The notes under the pieces are model-generated. The model made no database searches. It was not told where the DNA came from and worked only from the letters and a program-made list of their open reading frames with translations. DNA of 64,000 nt from Kitasatospora griseola (GTDB lineage: Bacteria > Actinomycetota > Actinomycetes > Streptomycetales > Streptomycetaceae), in NCBI RefSeq assembly GCF_014648555.1, contig NZ_BMRI01000027.1, positions 1-64,000 on the forward strand. The letters are read 5' to 3'. Every line of letters starts with the position of its first letter. The first letter of the stretch is position 1. Of this stretch, positions 42,631 to 50,663 are shown piece by piece. The translations under genes were made by a program, and so were the position numbers.

Positions 42631-43542
42631 GTGAACGAGACTCACGAGGACGACCTGGACGACGCGATCATGGGCGAGCGCCGCCGGCTGACCAACCTGG
42701 CGTACCGGCTGCTCGGTTCGCTGGCCGATGCCGAGGACGTCGTGCAGGAGACGTACGCCCGCTGGTACGCGCAGTCCGAGCAGCAGCGGGCCGCGATCGA
42801 GTCGCCCGGCGGGTGGTTGACCACGGTGGCCGGGCGGATCTGCCTCAACCTGCTGGGCTCCGCGCGGGTGCGCCGGGAGCGCTACGTGGGCGAGTGGATC
42901 CCCGAGCCGCTGCCCGCGCACCGGGAGGGGGCCGCCGGGGCGGCGGCCGACCCCGCGGACCGGATCACCCTGGACGAGTCGGTGCACATGGCGTTCCTGG
43001 TGGTGCTGGAGTCGATGACGCCGGCGGAGCGGGTCGCGTTCGTGCTGCACGACATCTTCCAGTACCCGTTCGCCGAGGTGGCGGAGGTCCTGGGCCGGTC
43101 TGCGGCGGCCTGCCGCCAGTTGGCGACCTCGGCGCGCCGCCGGATCCGCGCCTCGCCGGCGCCCGCCACGCCGTCGAGCGCCCAGGCGGGCGTCGTGCGG
43201 GACTTCAAGCGGGCCTGGGAGGCGAAGGACGTCCGGTCGCTGATGGACCTGCTGGACCCCGACGCCACGGTGATCGCCGACGGCGGCGGCCTGGTCGGCG
43301 CCCTGCTGGAGCCGCTGACCGGCCGGGAGAACATCGTCCGCGCCTATCTCGACGTCGCCCGCTTCGGGCCGGAGACGACCTTCCTGGAGCGCACCGTCAA
43401 CGGCCAGCCGGGCCTGATCGCCCAGCAGGGCGGCGTCACCGTCACGGTCTTCGCGTTCCGGATCGTCGACGACCGGATCACCCACATCTGGGGCGTGCGC
43501 AACCCGGAGAAGCTCCGCCCCTGGACGAGTGCCGACGCCTGA
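42631..43542 (+). CDS. ECF41-family RNA polymerase sigma factor with SnoaL-like C-terminal domain
   Basis: 303 residues. Sigma region 2 (RRRLTNLAYRLLGSLADAEDVVQETYARWY) and region 4 (SMTPAERVAFVLHDIFQYPFAEVAEVLGRSAAACRQLATSARRRI) are followed by a SnoaL-like domain (residues about 190-303) carrying the ECF41 motifs DGGG (VIADGGGLVGAL) and NPEKL near the end. In ECF41 proteins this extension both activates and inhibits the sigma factor, replacing a separate anti-sigma. GTG 42631 has GAGG four bases upstream. Divergent SnoaL-LUD gene takes the place of the carboxymuconolactone decarboxylase or oxidoreductase usually found next to ECF41. Confidence 0.93.
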   Translation: MNETHEDDLDDAIMGERRRLTNLAYRLLGSLADAEDVVQETYARWYAQSEQQRAAIESPGGWLTTVAGRICLNLLGSARVRRERYVGEWIPEPLPAHREGAAGAAADPADRITLDESVHMAFLVVLESMTPAERVAFVLHDIFQYPFAEVAEVLGRSAAACRQLATSARRRIRASPAPATPSSAQAGVVRDFKRAWEAKDVRSLMDLLDPDATVIADGGGLVGALLEPLTGRENIVRAYLDVARFGPETTFLERTVNGQPGLIAQQGGVTVTVFAFRIVDDRITHIWGVRNPEKLRPWTSADA

Positions 43543-43548
43543 CGCCCC

Positions 43549-43578
43549 GCCGGCCCCCGTACCCGCACGGGGGCCGGC
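43549..43578. terminator. Bidirectional terminator after the ECF41 gene
   Basis: GCCGGCCCCCGT (43549-43560) and ACGGGGGCCGGC (43567-43578) form a perfect 12-bp stem with a six-base loop. The right arm touches the stop codon of the convergent DUF664 gene. Confidence 0.85.
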
Positions 43579-44093
43579 TACTGTCCGGTATTCCCGTCCA
43601 GCAGTTCGCGCACGATGTCGAGGTGCCCGTTGTGCCGGGAGGTCTCCTCGATCAGGTGCAGCAGGATCCACCGCAGGTCCATGTGCAGCCCGCCGCGGGA
43701 CGACCGCACGGCCTTCGCGTCCAGGTCGTGCTCGGCGACCAACTTCCGGAAGCGGACGCTCTGTTCCTCGTACTCCGCGAGCAGCTGCGCCAGCGGGACG
43801 TCGACCGCCGTGCGCATCTCCGGGTCCGGGTCCTCCTCGGTGGCCGCGGCCAGCGGCCCGACCAGCTCCTCCCCGAGGAACACCGCCTCCAGCCACCAAT
43901 GCTCGTTCCACCGCAGGTGGCTGATCAGCCCGCACACCGTCATCAGCGGCGAGTCGGGCAGTGGCGACCGCCGGGCGTCCTCGGCGGAGATCCCCTCGCA
44001 CTTGGCGCGTGCGGTGGCCCGGGCGTAGTCGAGGAAGGTGGTCAGCTGGGTGCGCTCGTCCCAGGTGGGAGGCGTGTCGGTTCGCTCAGTCAT
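43578..44093 (-). CDS. DinB/DUF664 family protein
   Basis: 171 residues, four-helix DinB-like fold. Signatures: WDERTQLTTFLDYARATARAKCEGISAEDARRSPLPDSPLMTVCGLISHLRWNEHWWLEAVFLGE, and the C-terminal LRWILLHLIEETSRHNGHLDIVRELLDG with the metal-binding His set (SHLRWNEHWW, RHNGHLD). Members of this group include mycothiol-dependent transferases and detoxification enzymes. ATG 44093 removes an unlikely extension. Convergent with the ECF41 gene, so functional linkage is not implied. Confidence 0.88.
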   Translation of the reverse strand: MTERTDTPPTWDERTQLTTFLDYARATARAKCEGISAEDARRSPLPDSPLMTVCGLISHLRWNEHWWLEAVFLGEELVGPLAAATEEDPDPEMRTAVDVPLAQLLAEYEEQSVRFRKLVAEHDLDAKAVRSSRGGLHMDLRWILLHLIEETSRHNGHLDIVRELLDGNTGQ

Positions 44094-44258
44094 CGCGCGC
44101 AGTCTGCCGCAGGCCCGACGATCCGTCGACGAGTTTTCGGCCCGCCCGGCGGGAGCGGCGCAGCTCCCGTGCGCACAGGACGGTGCCGGTCGGGCCTGCC
44201 GAGCGGACTCACCCCGCCCGACAGGCCCGTCCCGCACCGGCGTTGACTGCTCGCGGCG

Positions 44259-45126
44259 TCACACCAGCTGGGCGACCCCGCCGTAGCAGCCCGCCTGCGC
44301 GTCGGTGACGGCCGTGTCGTCGCCGCCGGGGTTCCACCGGGGGCTGGCGACGACACCGGGGTCGAGCAGGCGCCAGCCCTGGAAGAGCGTGGTGACCTCC
44401 TCCTGGCTGCGGGCCTGCAGGTCAGTGCCGGAGCTGCGGTAGACGTTCTCCATCCGGGCGGTGGCCTCGGGGTCGAAGTCGGCCGTGAAGTGGGTGATGA
44501 CGAGGTAACTGCCCGGCGCGAGGCGCGAGGTGAACGCCTCGACCACGTCGAGGGCGCTCTGCTCGGGCCGGTCGGCGACGAAGTGCAGCACGGCGACCAT
44601 GCTGAGCGCGACGGGCCGGTCCAGGTCCAGCGTCCGCGAGGCCGCGTCGAGGATGGTCCGGGCGTCCCGGATGTCGCCCTGGACGTAGTCGGTGCGGCCC
44701 TGGGCGGTGCCCTCCAGCAGGGCCTCGGCGTGGGTGAGGACGATCGGGTCGTTGTCCGCGTAGACCACCCGGGCCGCGGCGTTGACGCCCTGGGCGACCT
44801 CGTGCAGGTTCGGCGAGGTGGGGATGCCGAACCTGGGCGACCTCGTGCAGGTTCGGCGAGGTGGGGATGCCGGTGCCGATGTCGAGGAACTGGTCGATGC
44901 CGAGCTCGGCCATGGTCCTGGTGGCGCGGCGCATGAAGGCGCGGTTGGCGTGCGCGGCGAGCCGGGCGTTGGGGAAGGCGTCGAGCGCGCGACCGGCGGC
45001 CTCCCGGTCTGCGGGGAAGTTGGTCACGCCGCCCAGGTAGTAGTCGTACATCCGGGCCGAATGGGCCTGGTGGATGTTGAGGTTGATGCCGATCTGCGGC
45101 GTCTGCTGGGCGGTCTCGTCAGCCAT
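44259..45126 (-). pseudogene. DUF574/methyltransferase_19 SAM methyltransferase broken by a 43-bp tandem duplication
   Basis: From ATG 45126 the frame encodes INLNIHQAHSARMYDYYLGGVTNFPADREAAGRAL and FLDIGTGIPTSPNLHEVAQ, typical of this SAM-dependent methyltransferase family. Then an extra 43-bp unit (identical 40-mers at 44790-44829 and 44833-44872) shifts the frame by one. The correct continuation (VVYADNDPIVLTHAEALL, VALSMVAVLHFVADRPE, YLVITHFTADFDPEATARMENVY) is in the other frame to the stop at 44259. Deleting one unit restores HEVAQGVNAAARVVYADND exactly. The rest of the gene is uneroded, so the duplication is very recent or an assembly artefact. Confidence 0.85.
44790..44872. repeat. 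Tandem duplication, 40-bp identical units, period 43
   Basis: Two exact 40-base copies (44790-44829 and 44833-44872) separated by AAC inside the methyltransferase gene. Period 43 gives a +1 shift. Confidence 0.9.
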
Positions 45127-45546
45127 CGCGCGTCCCCCTGGTCGCTGAGCGTTCTCCGTCTGCTCCGCCCCGAGGGGGTATGCCGCGGCACGCCCCCTCA
45201 GGCGGAAGTCATACGATCATTCCCCTATGATCACGCCCGTGAACCGGCCCGGGCAACCGACCTGGTCGCGCCCTGCGGACTCCATGCCCACGCCCGCCCC
45301 GACCAACCCCCGCGCGACTCGCCGACCGGGTTCGGCTGCTGACGGAGCCTCAACTGGCCGTCCGACTTTCGCTTCTGTGCCACGGATGTTCACAGAGTTC
45401 CGCTTTCACCACAGGGATCCCGATACGCTGAAATGGTGGTGTGAGGGGGGCACAATCCCCTCGTCAGGGCATCGGCGTCTGGCGCGAAGGAGTCGCGGGC
45501 CGCGATCCGATCGATGCGGGAGGCGCTCCCGCTGGGAGGGGTGGCA
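45127..45546. promoter_or_regulatory. Intergenic region before the sigma factor gene
   Basis: About 420 bases with no supported gene. Contains an AT-rich inverted repeat GATCAT (45215-45220) / ATGATC (45227-45232) close to the methyltransferase start, a possible operator, and TGACGGAGCCTCA at 45340-45352. The promoter of the sigma factor operon should lie near its right end. Confidence 0.4.
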
Positions 45547-46089
45547 GTGGACCCGGAGTTCGGATTGGCGGCACCGCAGCGGCGAGATCAGCTGACGTTC
45601 GACGCGTTCTGCGAGACCCACGAGCAGGCGTGGCTCGCTGCGGCACGCGCCTGCCGACTGTCCGACGAGCAGGCCCACGCCGTGGTCGACGCGGTCCGCG
45701 ACTGGCTGTGGGGCGACTGGCAGATGCTGCTGCGCGAACCCGCCCCGGCCGCCTCGGCCTGGCGGGTGCTGAAGGAGGAGATCTCCAGGGCGGGCCTCGC
45801 GGCGACGGCCGACGGCGACCAGCACGGCCCCCAGGACCAGTGGCGGGTGGCGATCCGAACGGCCATGCACCGCATGCACATGGGGTTCGCCTCGGACGTG
45901 CTCGGCACCTACGAGGCGATCCTCTCCCTGCCCGAACGCCAGCAGGACGTGATCATCCTCCGCTACGCTCTGGACCTCCGGGACGAAACGGTCGCGGAGT
46001 ACCTGGACTCGACGGTCGTGACGGTGCGCTCCCACGCCCGCCACGCCGAGAGCCGCCTCAAGGAGAAGCTCGCCCGGAGGAACGCGTGA
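45547..46089 (+). CDS. ECF-like sigma factor with divergent region 2
   Basis: 180 residues. C-terminal region 4 is clear: YEAILSLPERQQDVIILRYALDLRDETVAEYLDSTVVTVRSHARHAESRLKEKL. The N-terminal region (LTFDAFCETHEQAWLAAARACRLSDEQAHAVVDAVRDWLWGDW) stands where region 2 should be but is weakly conserved. GTG 45547 has GGGAGG seven bases upstream. It overlaps the next gene (GTGA), and the pair of sigma-like protein plus a helical partner recurs as an orphan unit in streptomycetes. The partner may modulate it, but this is inference. Confidence 0.8.
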   Translation: MDPEFGLAAPQRRDQLTFDAFCETHEQAWLAAARACRLSDEQAHAVVDAVRDWLWGDWQMLLREPAPAASAWRVLKEEISRAGLAATADGDQHGPQDQWRVAIRTAMHRMHMGFASDVLGTYEAILSLPERQQDVIILRYALDLRDETVAEYLDSTVVTVRSHARHAESRLKEKLARRNA

Positions 46090-46700
46090 GCGGAAGATCC
46101 GCCGCCACCAGAGCCGCCCTGGAACGCGGCCGGGGCGCGGCCCCGGCCCCGCTGCGCCTGGCGCACCGTCAGGCCCGCCACGAACTGGCCATGCTGTGCT
46201 CGCTGATCCTCGCCAACCCGGCGGCGGCCAGCTCCCTCGCCAAACTCGTCGACAGCGAGGTCGAACGCCCCGACGGCGCCCTGGTCCTGGGCGTCCTGCT
46301 CAACCTCGCCGACTACGAGGAGGGCGCCCGTTTCTGGTGGGAGTTCGCCGCCGGCGGCGGCAGCCACCTCGCCGCCTCCTGCCTGTGGTTCCTGCACCAG
46401 TCCCGCGGCGAGCCCAAGGACGCCAACTTCTGGCGCCTCCAGGCCGAGTCTCTGGCCCAACTCCCCCAGCCCGCCTGGCAGTTGTCCTCCCCCGACCGCC
46501 CCCTGGTGCCGCGCAGCGTCCGCGCCGAAATACTCGCCCTCTGCAAGCAGGGCATGTCCCCGCGGCTCCCCCCGCGCCTGGCCGCCGTCCTCAAGTCCCT
46601 CCCCGTGGAGGACGACAACGGCGACTGGCCCGAAATCCCGCACTGGAGCCCCGACGTCGTCCACCACCTCCGCGCGGCCACCGAGGACACCCCCCGCTGA
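46086..46700 (+). CDS. Helical partner protein of the sigma factor, unknown function
   Basis: 204 residues, start GTG overlapping the sigma stop (GTGA). A basic N-terminus (RAALERGRGAAPAPLRLAHRQARHELAMLCSLILANPAA) is followed by TPR/SEL1-like helices (GALVLGVLLNLADYEEGARFWWEFAAGGGSHLAASCLWFLHQSRGEPKDANFWRLQAESLAQ). No zinc-binding anti-sigma motif and no membrane segment. The tight coupling suggests it acts with the sigma factor, perhaps as a cytoplasmic modulator. Function not recognised. Confidence 0.7.
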   Translation: MSGRSAATRAALERGRGAAPAPLRLAHRQARHELAMLCSLILANPAAASSLAKLVDSEVERPDGALVLGVLLNLADYEEGARFWWEFAAGGGSHLAASCLWFLHQSRGEPKDANFWRLQAESLAQLPQPAWQLSSPDRPLVPRSVRAEILALCKQGMSPRLPPRLAAVLKSLPVEDDNGDWPEIPHWSPDVVHHLRAATEDTPR

Positions 46701-46712
46701 CCGGCCGGTTCA
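46698..46712. terminator. Stop-codon palindrome between convergent genes
   Basis: TGACCGGCCGGTTCA contains the + strand TGA at 46698-46700 and the - strand TGA at 46710-46712; the arms around CCGGCCGG are nearly symmetric. Confidence 0.45.
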
Positions 46713-47219
46713 GGCCCGGGCGGCCTCGGCGGCGATGCCCTCCAGGACCGCCCCGATCCCCTCGCGGAGACTGACGAGGCGGGCCTCGACGATCGCCTCC
46801 TCCCGCTCCGGGTTGGCCGCGACGAAGGCGTGCAGCGGGGTGGGCAGGTTGCCCATCCCCATGCCGTGGCGCACCCTGGTCCCGGCGCCCTCGGGGGTCA
46901 ACTCGTAGAACCAGTGGGCGAAAGCGTCACCCTGCGCGGTGGCGGTGTCCGGCAGCACCGACCAGGCGAAGCGTCGACTCGGGCTGAGCTCGGTGATCCG
47001 ATTGACGGTCTGCCACCGATGCCCGTCCGGCCTCGCGTTGTGCCCGGCGAAGCACGCCCCCACCGCGGGCCCCTCCGCACCCTCCAACCACTCGGTGCGC
47101 TGGAGCTCCGGACTGAACCGCGGCGAGGTCGAGATGTCCGCCACCAGCTCCCACACCCGCTCCGGCGGCGCGGGAATCGTCGCCTCGACCACCACGCCGA
47201 ATTCCTGGGAGAGTCGCAC
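46710..47219 (-). CDS. SRPBCC-family (polyketide cyclase/dehydrase-like) protein
   Basis: 169 residues. SRPBCC helix-grip features: FGVVVEATIPAPPERVWELVADISTSPRFSPELQRTEWLEG, RITELSPSRRFAWSVLPD, and HWFYELTPEGAGTRVRHGMGMG. These proteins bind small hydrophobic ligands or lipids. GTG 47219 has GAGG four bases upstream and fits the family start. Stand-alone; ligand unknown. Confidence 0.88.
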   Translation of the reverse strand: MRLSQEFGVVVEATIPAPPERVWELVADISTSPRFSPELQRTEWLEGAEGPAVGACFAGHNARPDGHRWQTVNRITELSPSRRFAWSVLPDTATAQGDAFAHWFYELTPEGAGTRVRHGMGMGNLPTPLHAFVAANPEREEAIVEARLVSLREGIGAVLEGIAAEAARA

Positions 47220-47487
47220 GTTGCCTCGTTCCTGTTGATCCCGATCCACCCGGCCCACGGCCGGGGCCCTGCTCCCGCCAGGGTGTCATGTACCTACAGC
47301 CCACCCGAACGTGGGGCACGATCAGGCCCGGCACCGCACTCCCGCTACCCGGGCCTCGACCGGCAGCGCAGTCACGCCCCGTCGTCGACCCGGCGCCGAG
47401 TTCGGGAAAGCGGCCTGGTCCCGTCCGAGCGTGTGCCACCATCGAACTGTGCCGGAGCGGGGGACACTCCGGCGCAGGGGGTGCGGA

Positions 47488-48978
47488 ATGCTTTCCGGAT
47501 GGCGAACGGTTGCCCGCCTGATCACTGCGATCGCCCTGACTGCCGGCTACCTCACACTGCACCTCGCGATCACCGCAGCTCAGGACATTCAGACCGGTGA
47601 CCGCTTTCGTGATGCCCAGGTCCGCGCCGCGGCCTTCGCCGCCCGGGTGGACCGATTCGCGAGTGGCGACACGGCCGTCCGGGCCGAACTCGTGGCGGCC
47701 GCACAGTGGTTCGAGGAGAACGCCCCGCCCGGCCGCGCCCGGAGCACGGTCTCCACCACCGTCGACCTCGTACGCCGGAACGACGGACCGGGTGCCCTGG
47801 CCCGCACCGGCACGCTGCAGGCGGACGTCGAACGGGACCGGTCGGCACTCCGTCGGGCCGTGGACGCGGAAGCACAGGCGGCGCTGTGGCTCGCGGTCGC
47901 GGCTGTGGTCCTCACCGCACCGGCGCTGATGTTGCGTCGGCAACGTCTGGCGGCTGCGGCGGAAGCCGCCCGCACCGTCAGCCGATTCGCCGAACCGCAG
48001 CCGTGGTGGCGCCGACCGTTGTTCCTGACGGCGAGCAGCATCGGGTACTGCCTGTTCACCGCCGGCTACTTCGCCGTCAACACGGCCCAGCGGTCGGGCT
48101 TCCAGAATCCGGTGGCCGTCCAACTCGTCCTGCTGCCCGCGGGACTGGCCGCCCTCGGCGCAGGCTTCCTGATTCTGCGACGCACCCGGCCCCGCTCGGC
48201 GCGGCCCGCCGCCCGCGCACTGCAGGCCGACGGCCGTCGGCCCGTGCTCTACCTGCGCAGCTTCGCCGACGACGGCACCGCCGCCAGGATCGACGACTGG
48301 GTGGCGCTCAACCTCCACTCCCGGGAGGAACAACTCGCCGCCGCGCTGGCCTCGTTCGGCCCCGTGATCGCGGTGGGCCGACCGGGCGAGCCCCTGCCCC
48401 TGCTCGGCGCGGCCCGGTTCTACCTGCCACTGGACGACTGGCAACCGACGATTCTCCACCTGATGGACCTGTCCCGACTCATCGTGCTGCGAGTGGGCAC
48501 CGGGGCGGGGCTGCGGTGGGAGATCGAGCAGGCCGTCGCCACTCAGCCCGCGGGCAAGCTGGTCCTGCTGACACCGGGCCGGGTCAGCGACACGGCCGCC
48601 AGCACGGACGGCCGGCTACCCGTGCCGCTGCGGCTGGAGGAGATCGCCGCGGACACCTCCTGGATCTCGGCCGCCGTCACGTTCGGCGCGGACTGGACGC
48701 CGCACGTGCGGGCGATCGAGCCCGCTCCCGGCACAGAACCGCCTCGCGGCAGGCTTCGACGCACGTTCACGCCGGTCCAGGCAGTGTTCTGGGAGCCGTC
48801 GCCGGCCCGTCGGACGGTCCGCGCGATGAAGGCCGCACTCGCAGCGACGGGCGTCCGCGGCCGCATGTTCGTGCTGCGCAGCGACAGCAGCCCGCTCGCC
48901 ACCCTGGGCAAGGGCTCCGTGGCGATCGCAGTCCTGGCGCTGCCGTACCGGCTGCTCGAACTGGCAGGCCTCTGGTAG
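47488..48978 (+). CDS. Multi-pass membrane protein with cytosolic Rossmann/TIR-like domain
   Basis: 496 residues. One N-terminal membrane segment (RTVARLITAIALTAGYLTLHLAITA), a soluble part (about 35-130), three more segments (AALWLAVAAVVLTAPALML, LFLTASSIGYCLFTAGYFAV, VAVQLVLLPAGLAALGAGFLIL), then a C-terminal alpha/beta domain: RPVLYLRSFADDG, EEQLAAALASFGPVIAVGRPGEPLPLLGAARFYLPLDDWQ, LMDLSRLIVLRVGTGAGLRWEIEQAV, LVLLTPG. The order LRSF(A)DD - GPVIAVG - RLIVLR.G...W E resembles TIR-like nucleotide-binding folds but I cannot assign the family. ATG 47488 has AGGGGG upstream. First of a run of membrane genes. Confidence 0.65.
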   Translation: MLSGWRTVARLITAIALTAGYLTLHLAITAAQDIQTGDRFRDAQVRAAAFAARVDRFASGDTAVRAELVAAAQWFEENAPPGRARSTVSTTVDLVRRNDGPGALARTGTLQADVERDRSALRRAVDAEAQAALWLAVAAVVLTAPALMLRRQRLAAAAEAARTVSRFAEPQPWWRRPLFLTASSIGYCLFTAGYFAVNTAQRSGFQNPVAVQLVLLPAGLAALGAGFLILRRTRPRSARPAARALQADGRRPVLYLRSFADDGTAARIDDWVALNLHSREEQLAAALASFGPVIAVGRPGEPLPLLGAARFYLPLDDWQPTILHLMDLSRLIVLRVGTGAGLRWEIEQAVATQPAGKLVLLTPGRVSDTAASTDGRLPVPLRLEEIAADTSWISAAVTFGADWTPHVRAIEPAPGTEPPRGRLRRTFTPVQAVFWEPSPARRTVRAMKAALAATGVRGRMFVLRSDSSPLATLGKGSVAIAVLALPYRLLELAGLW

Positions 48979-49026
48979 CACCGCTCGGCGTGACTTCGGA
49001 AGAACTGACGTCAAGAGAGGGGAACC

Positions 49027-49731
49027 ATGGACAACGCACAGCAAGGCAGTACCGGTGCCGCGAGCGCCACCGAGGGAACGCGGCGCAGGCCGGTGAGCGG
49101 GTGGGCGGCAGCGGTGACGGTGCTGATCCTGATCGTGCTCCTGCGGGAGCTGGTGGTCCTGGTGGCCAACTGGCGGGACTACGAGCTCATCCACGCCTAC
49201 CTCGACGGGACGGCCACCGAGGCGGAACTCGTTGCCGCCGACGCCGACGCCCTCACGGCGTTGTCGGGGTCGGCGCTGCTGTCGTACCTGCCCTGGAGTG
49301 CGGCGGGCGTGGCGTTCCTCGTCTGGCTGTGGCGGGCCCGCATCAACGCCGAGTCGCTCCGCGGCCGCGATACGCAGCGCCGCACCCGGATCTGGATCGT
49401 CGGCTCATGGATCACCCCCGTGGTGAACCTGTGGTACCCCTACCAGATCGTCTCGGACGTCTGGCAGGCCAGCTCGCCCCGGCGATCCGCCCCCGGCGCT
49501 CTGGTCAAGGCCTGGTGGGCATGCTTCGTCCTGCTCGGCCTGGTCAGGCCGATCCAGTGGCGCCTGGCCAAGCAGGACTGGACCAGTGAAAGCGACGTCC
49601 TCGCCAACGCGAACGTGTCTCTCCTGTTCGCGGTGCTGGCCGTGGCGGCCGGCGTGCTGGTCGTCCTCATCGTCAGGCAGGTCACCGCGTGGCAGAACCA
49701 GGCGCCGCAGACCGTCGGAGACGACCAGTGA
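49027..49731 (+). CDS. DUF4328 membrane protein
   Basis: 234 residues, about six membrane segments. DUF4328 features: AVTVLILIVLLRELVVLVANW, SYLPWSAAGVAFLVWLWRARINAESL, RIWIVGSWITPVVNLWYPYQIVSDVWQASSP, and two C-terminal segments. Found next to many signalling proteins in actinomycetes; function unknown. GAGGGG upstream of the ATG. Its stop overlaps the following gene (GTGA). Confidence 0.88.
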   Translation: MDNAQQGSTGAASATEGTRRRPVSGWAAAVTVLILIVLLRELVVLVANWRDYELIHAYLDGTATEAELVAADADALTALSGSALLSYLPWSAAGVAFLVWLWRARINAESLRGRDTQRRTRIWIVGSWITPVVNLWYPYQIVSDVWQASSPRRSAPGALVKAWWACFVLLGLVRPIQWRLAKQDWTSESDVLANANVSLLFAVLAVAAGVLVVLIVRQVTAWQNQAPQTVGDDQ

Positions 49732-50234
49732 CCACCGCATCCGCACCGCCGTCGCCATCGCCATCGCCATCGCCATCGCCCGAGCCGAAACCTTCGCCGG
49801 AAGTCCTGGAGCTGTACAAGCTCGCGGTGGAGATGGCCGACCGGGTCTCCGCCCGCCGCGGCACGGCCAACGCCTTCTTCCTCTCCGTACAGACCACCCT
49901 GGTCGCCGTAGTGGGGTTCGGCGCCCCCTGGCTCGCACAGTCCGCGTGGTGGACGGTCGGCGCCGTCACCGCGGCCGGCCTCACCCTCTCCACCGCCTGG
50001 TGGCTCCAACTGCAAAGCTACCGCGACCTCAACACGGCGAAGTTCAAGGTCATCAACGAACTGGAGGACCGCCTGCCGGTCAAGGTCTTCACTGCCGAAT
50101 GGAACTACCTCAAGCAGGACCCGCCCCCGGTCGGACGCAGGCGCTACGCGGAACTGGGCGTCTCCGAACGGTTCGTGCCCTGGATCTTCGCCGCGGTCTA
50201 TCTCTTCATCCTGCTGGGGACAATGCTCAAGTGA
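49728..50234 (+). CDS. RipA/8xMP-like membrane protein
   Basis: 168 residues. After a Ser/Pro repeat N-terminus (PSPSPSPSPSPEPKPSP, encoded by a TCGCCA hexamer array) comes the family core LELYKLAVEMADRVSARRGTANAFFLSVQTTLVAVVGF, two membrane helices, LQSYRDLNTAKFKVINELEDRLPVKVFTAEWNYLK, and a final membrane helix (FVPWIFAAVYLFILLGTML). This is the pattern of RipA-like octameric membrane proteins. Start GTG overlaps the DUF4328 stop, so the genes are coupled. Role unknown; may act with the upstream transmembrane protein. Confidence 0.78.
   Translation: MTTASAPPSPSPSPSPSPEPKPSPEVLELYKLAVEMADRVSARRGTANAFFLSVQTTLVAVVGFGAPWLAQSAWWTVGAVTAAGLTLSTAWWLQLQSYRDLNTAKFKVINELEDRLPVKVFTAEWNYLKQDPPPVGRRRYAELGVSERFVPWIFAAVYLFILLGTMLK
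49750..49779. repeat. Hexanucleotide repeat (TCGCCA)n in the Ser-Pro tract
   Basis: Four to five tandem hexamers encode a Ser-Pro run in the RipA-like protein. A six-base unit keeps frame, so slippage would change linker length only. Confidence 0.6.
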
Positions 50235-50521
50235 CCTACCTCGACCAGCTCGCCGAACTCATCCGCTCCTGCCTGCCGCCGAGCGCCTGGCCCCCGGCCG
50301 ACTCCGACGACCTGTTCCGCAGCTACGCGGTCCTGCTCCGGGCCAAGGGCACCCAGGTCACCGACGAGGACGTCCACGACGCCTGGTCGGCCTGGATGCA
50401 GTCGGTGAACCCCACCCACCGCGCCCTCGTCCCCTTCCACGACCTCCCCGCCGAGACACAGGCCTTCGACACCCCGTACGCGGAGGCGATCCGCGAGGCG
50501 GCACGCAAGACCGGGCGGTGA
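50231..50521 (+). CDS. Small conserved protein, DUF7701-like
   Basis: 96 residues, acidic, helical: TYLDQLAELIRSCLPPSAWPP, DLFRSYAVLLRAKGTQVTDEDVHDAWSAWMQSVNPTHRALVPFHDL, ETQAFDTPYAEAIREAARKTGR. This agrees with actinobacterial DUF7701 proteins. GTG start overlaps the upstream stop (GTGA), so three genes are translationally chained. Not an enzyme by sight; perhaps an adaptor. Confidence 0.75.
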   Translation: MTYLDQLAELIRSCLPPSAWPPADSDDLFRSYAVLLRAKGTQVTDEDVHDAWSAWMQSVNPTHRALVPFHDLPAETQAFDTPYAEAIREAARKTGR

Positions 50522-50523
50522 GG

Positions 50524-50549
50524 GTGGTGCCGGGCGCCCGGCTCACCAC
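50524..50549. terminator. Hairpin terminator after the membrane-protein operon
   Basis: GTGGTGCCGGGC (50524-50535) pairs with GCCCGGCTCACCAC (50536-50549) with a two-base bulge, directly after the stop of the 96-residue gene. Confidence 0.5.
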
Positions 50550-50663
50550 GCCTTGGTCAAGAACGCGGAAGGAGCAGCCCCCTGATGGCCGATACCTTTC
50601 CGGCCGCCGACGCGTGGACTACTACGGGTCGGCCAACGGGGCCGGCACGGAAGGGGGAACGAC

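Noticed and set aside
45227-45595. 122-residue + strand frame before the sigma factor gene
   Set aside because: Arg/Pro/Ser-rich, overlaps the sigma gene out of frame, no ribosome site or homologous motif.
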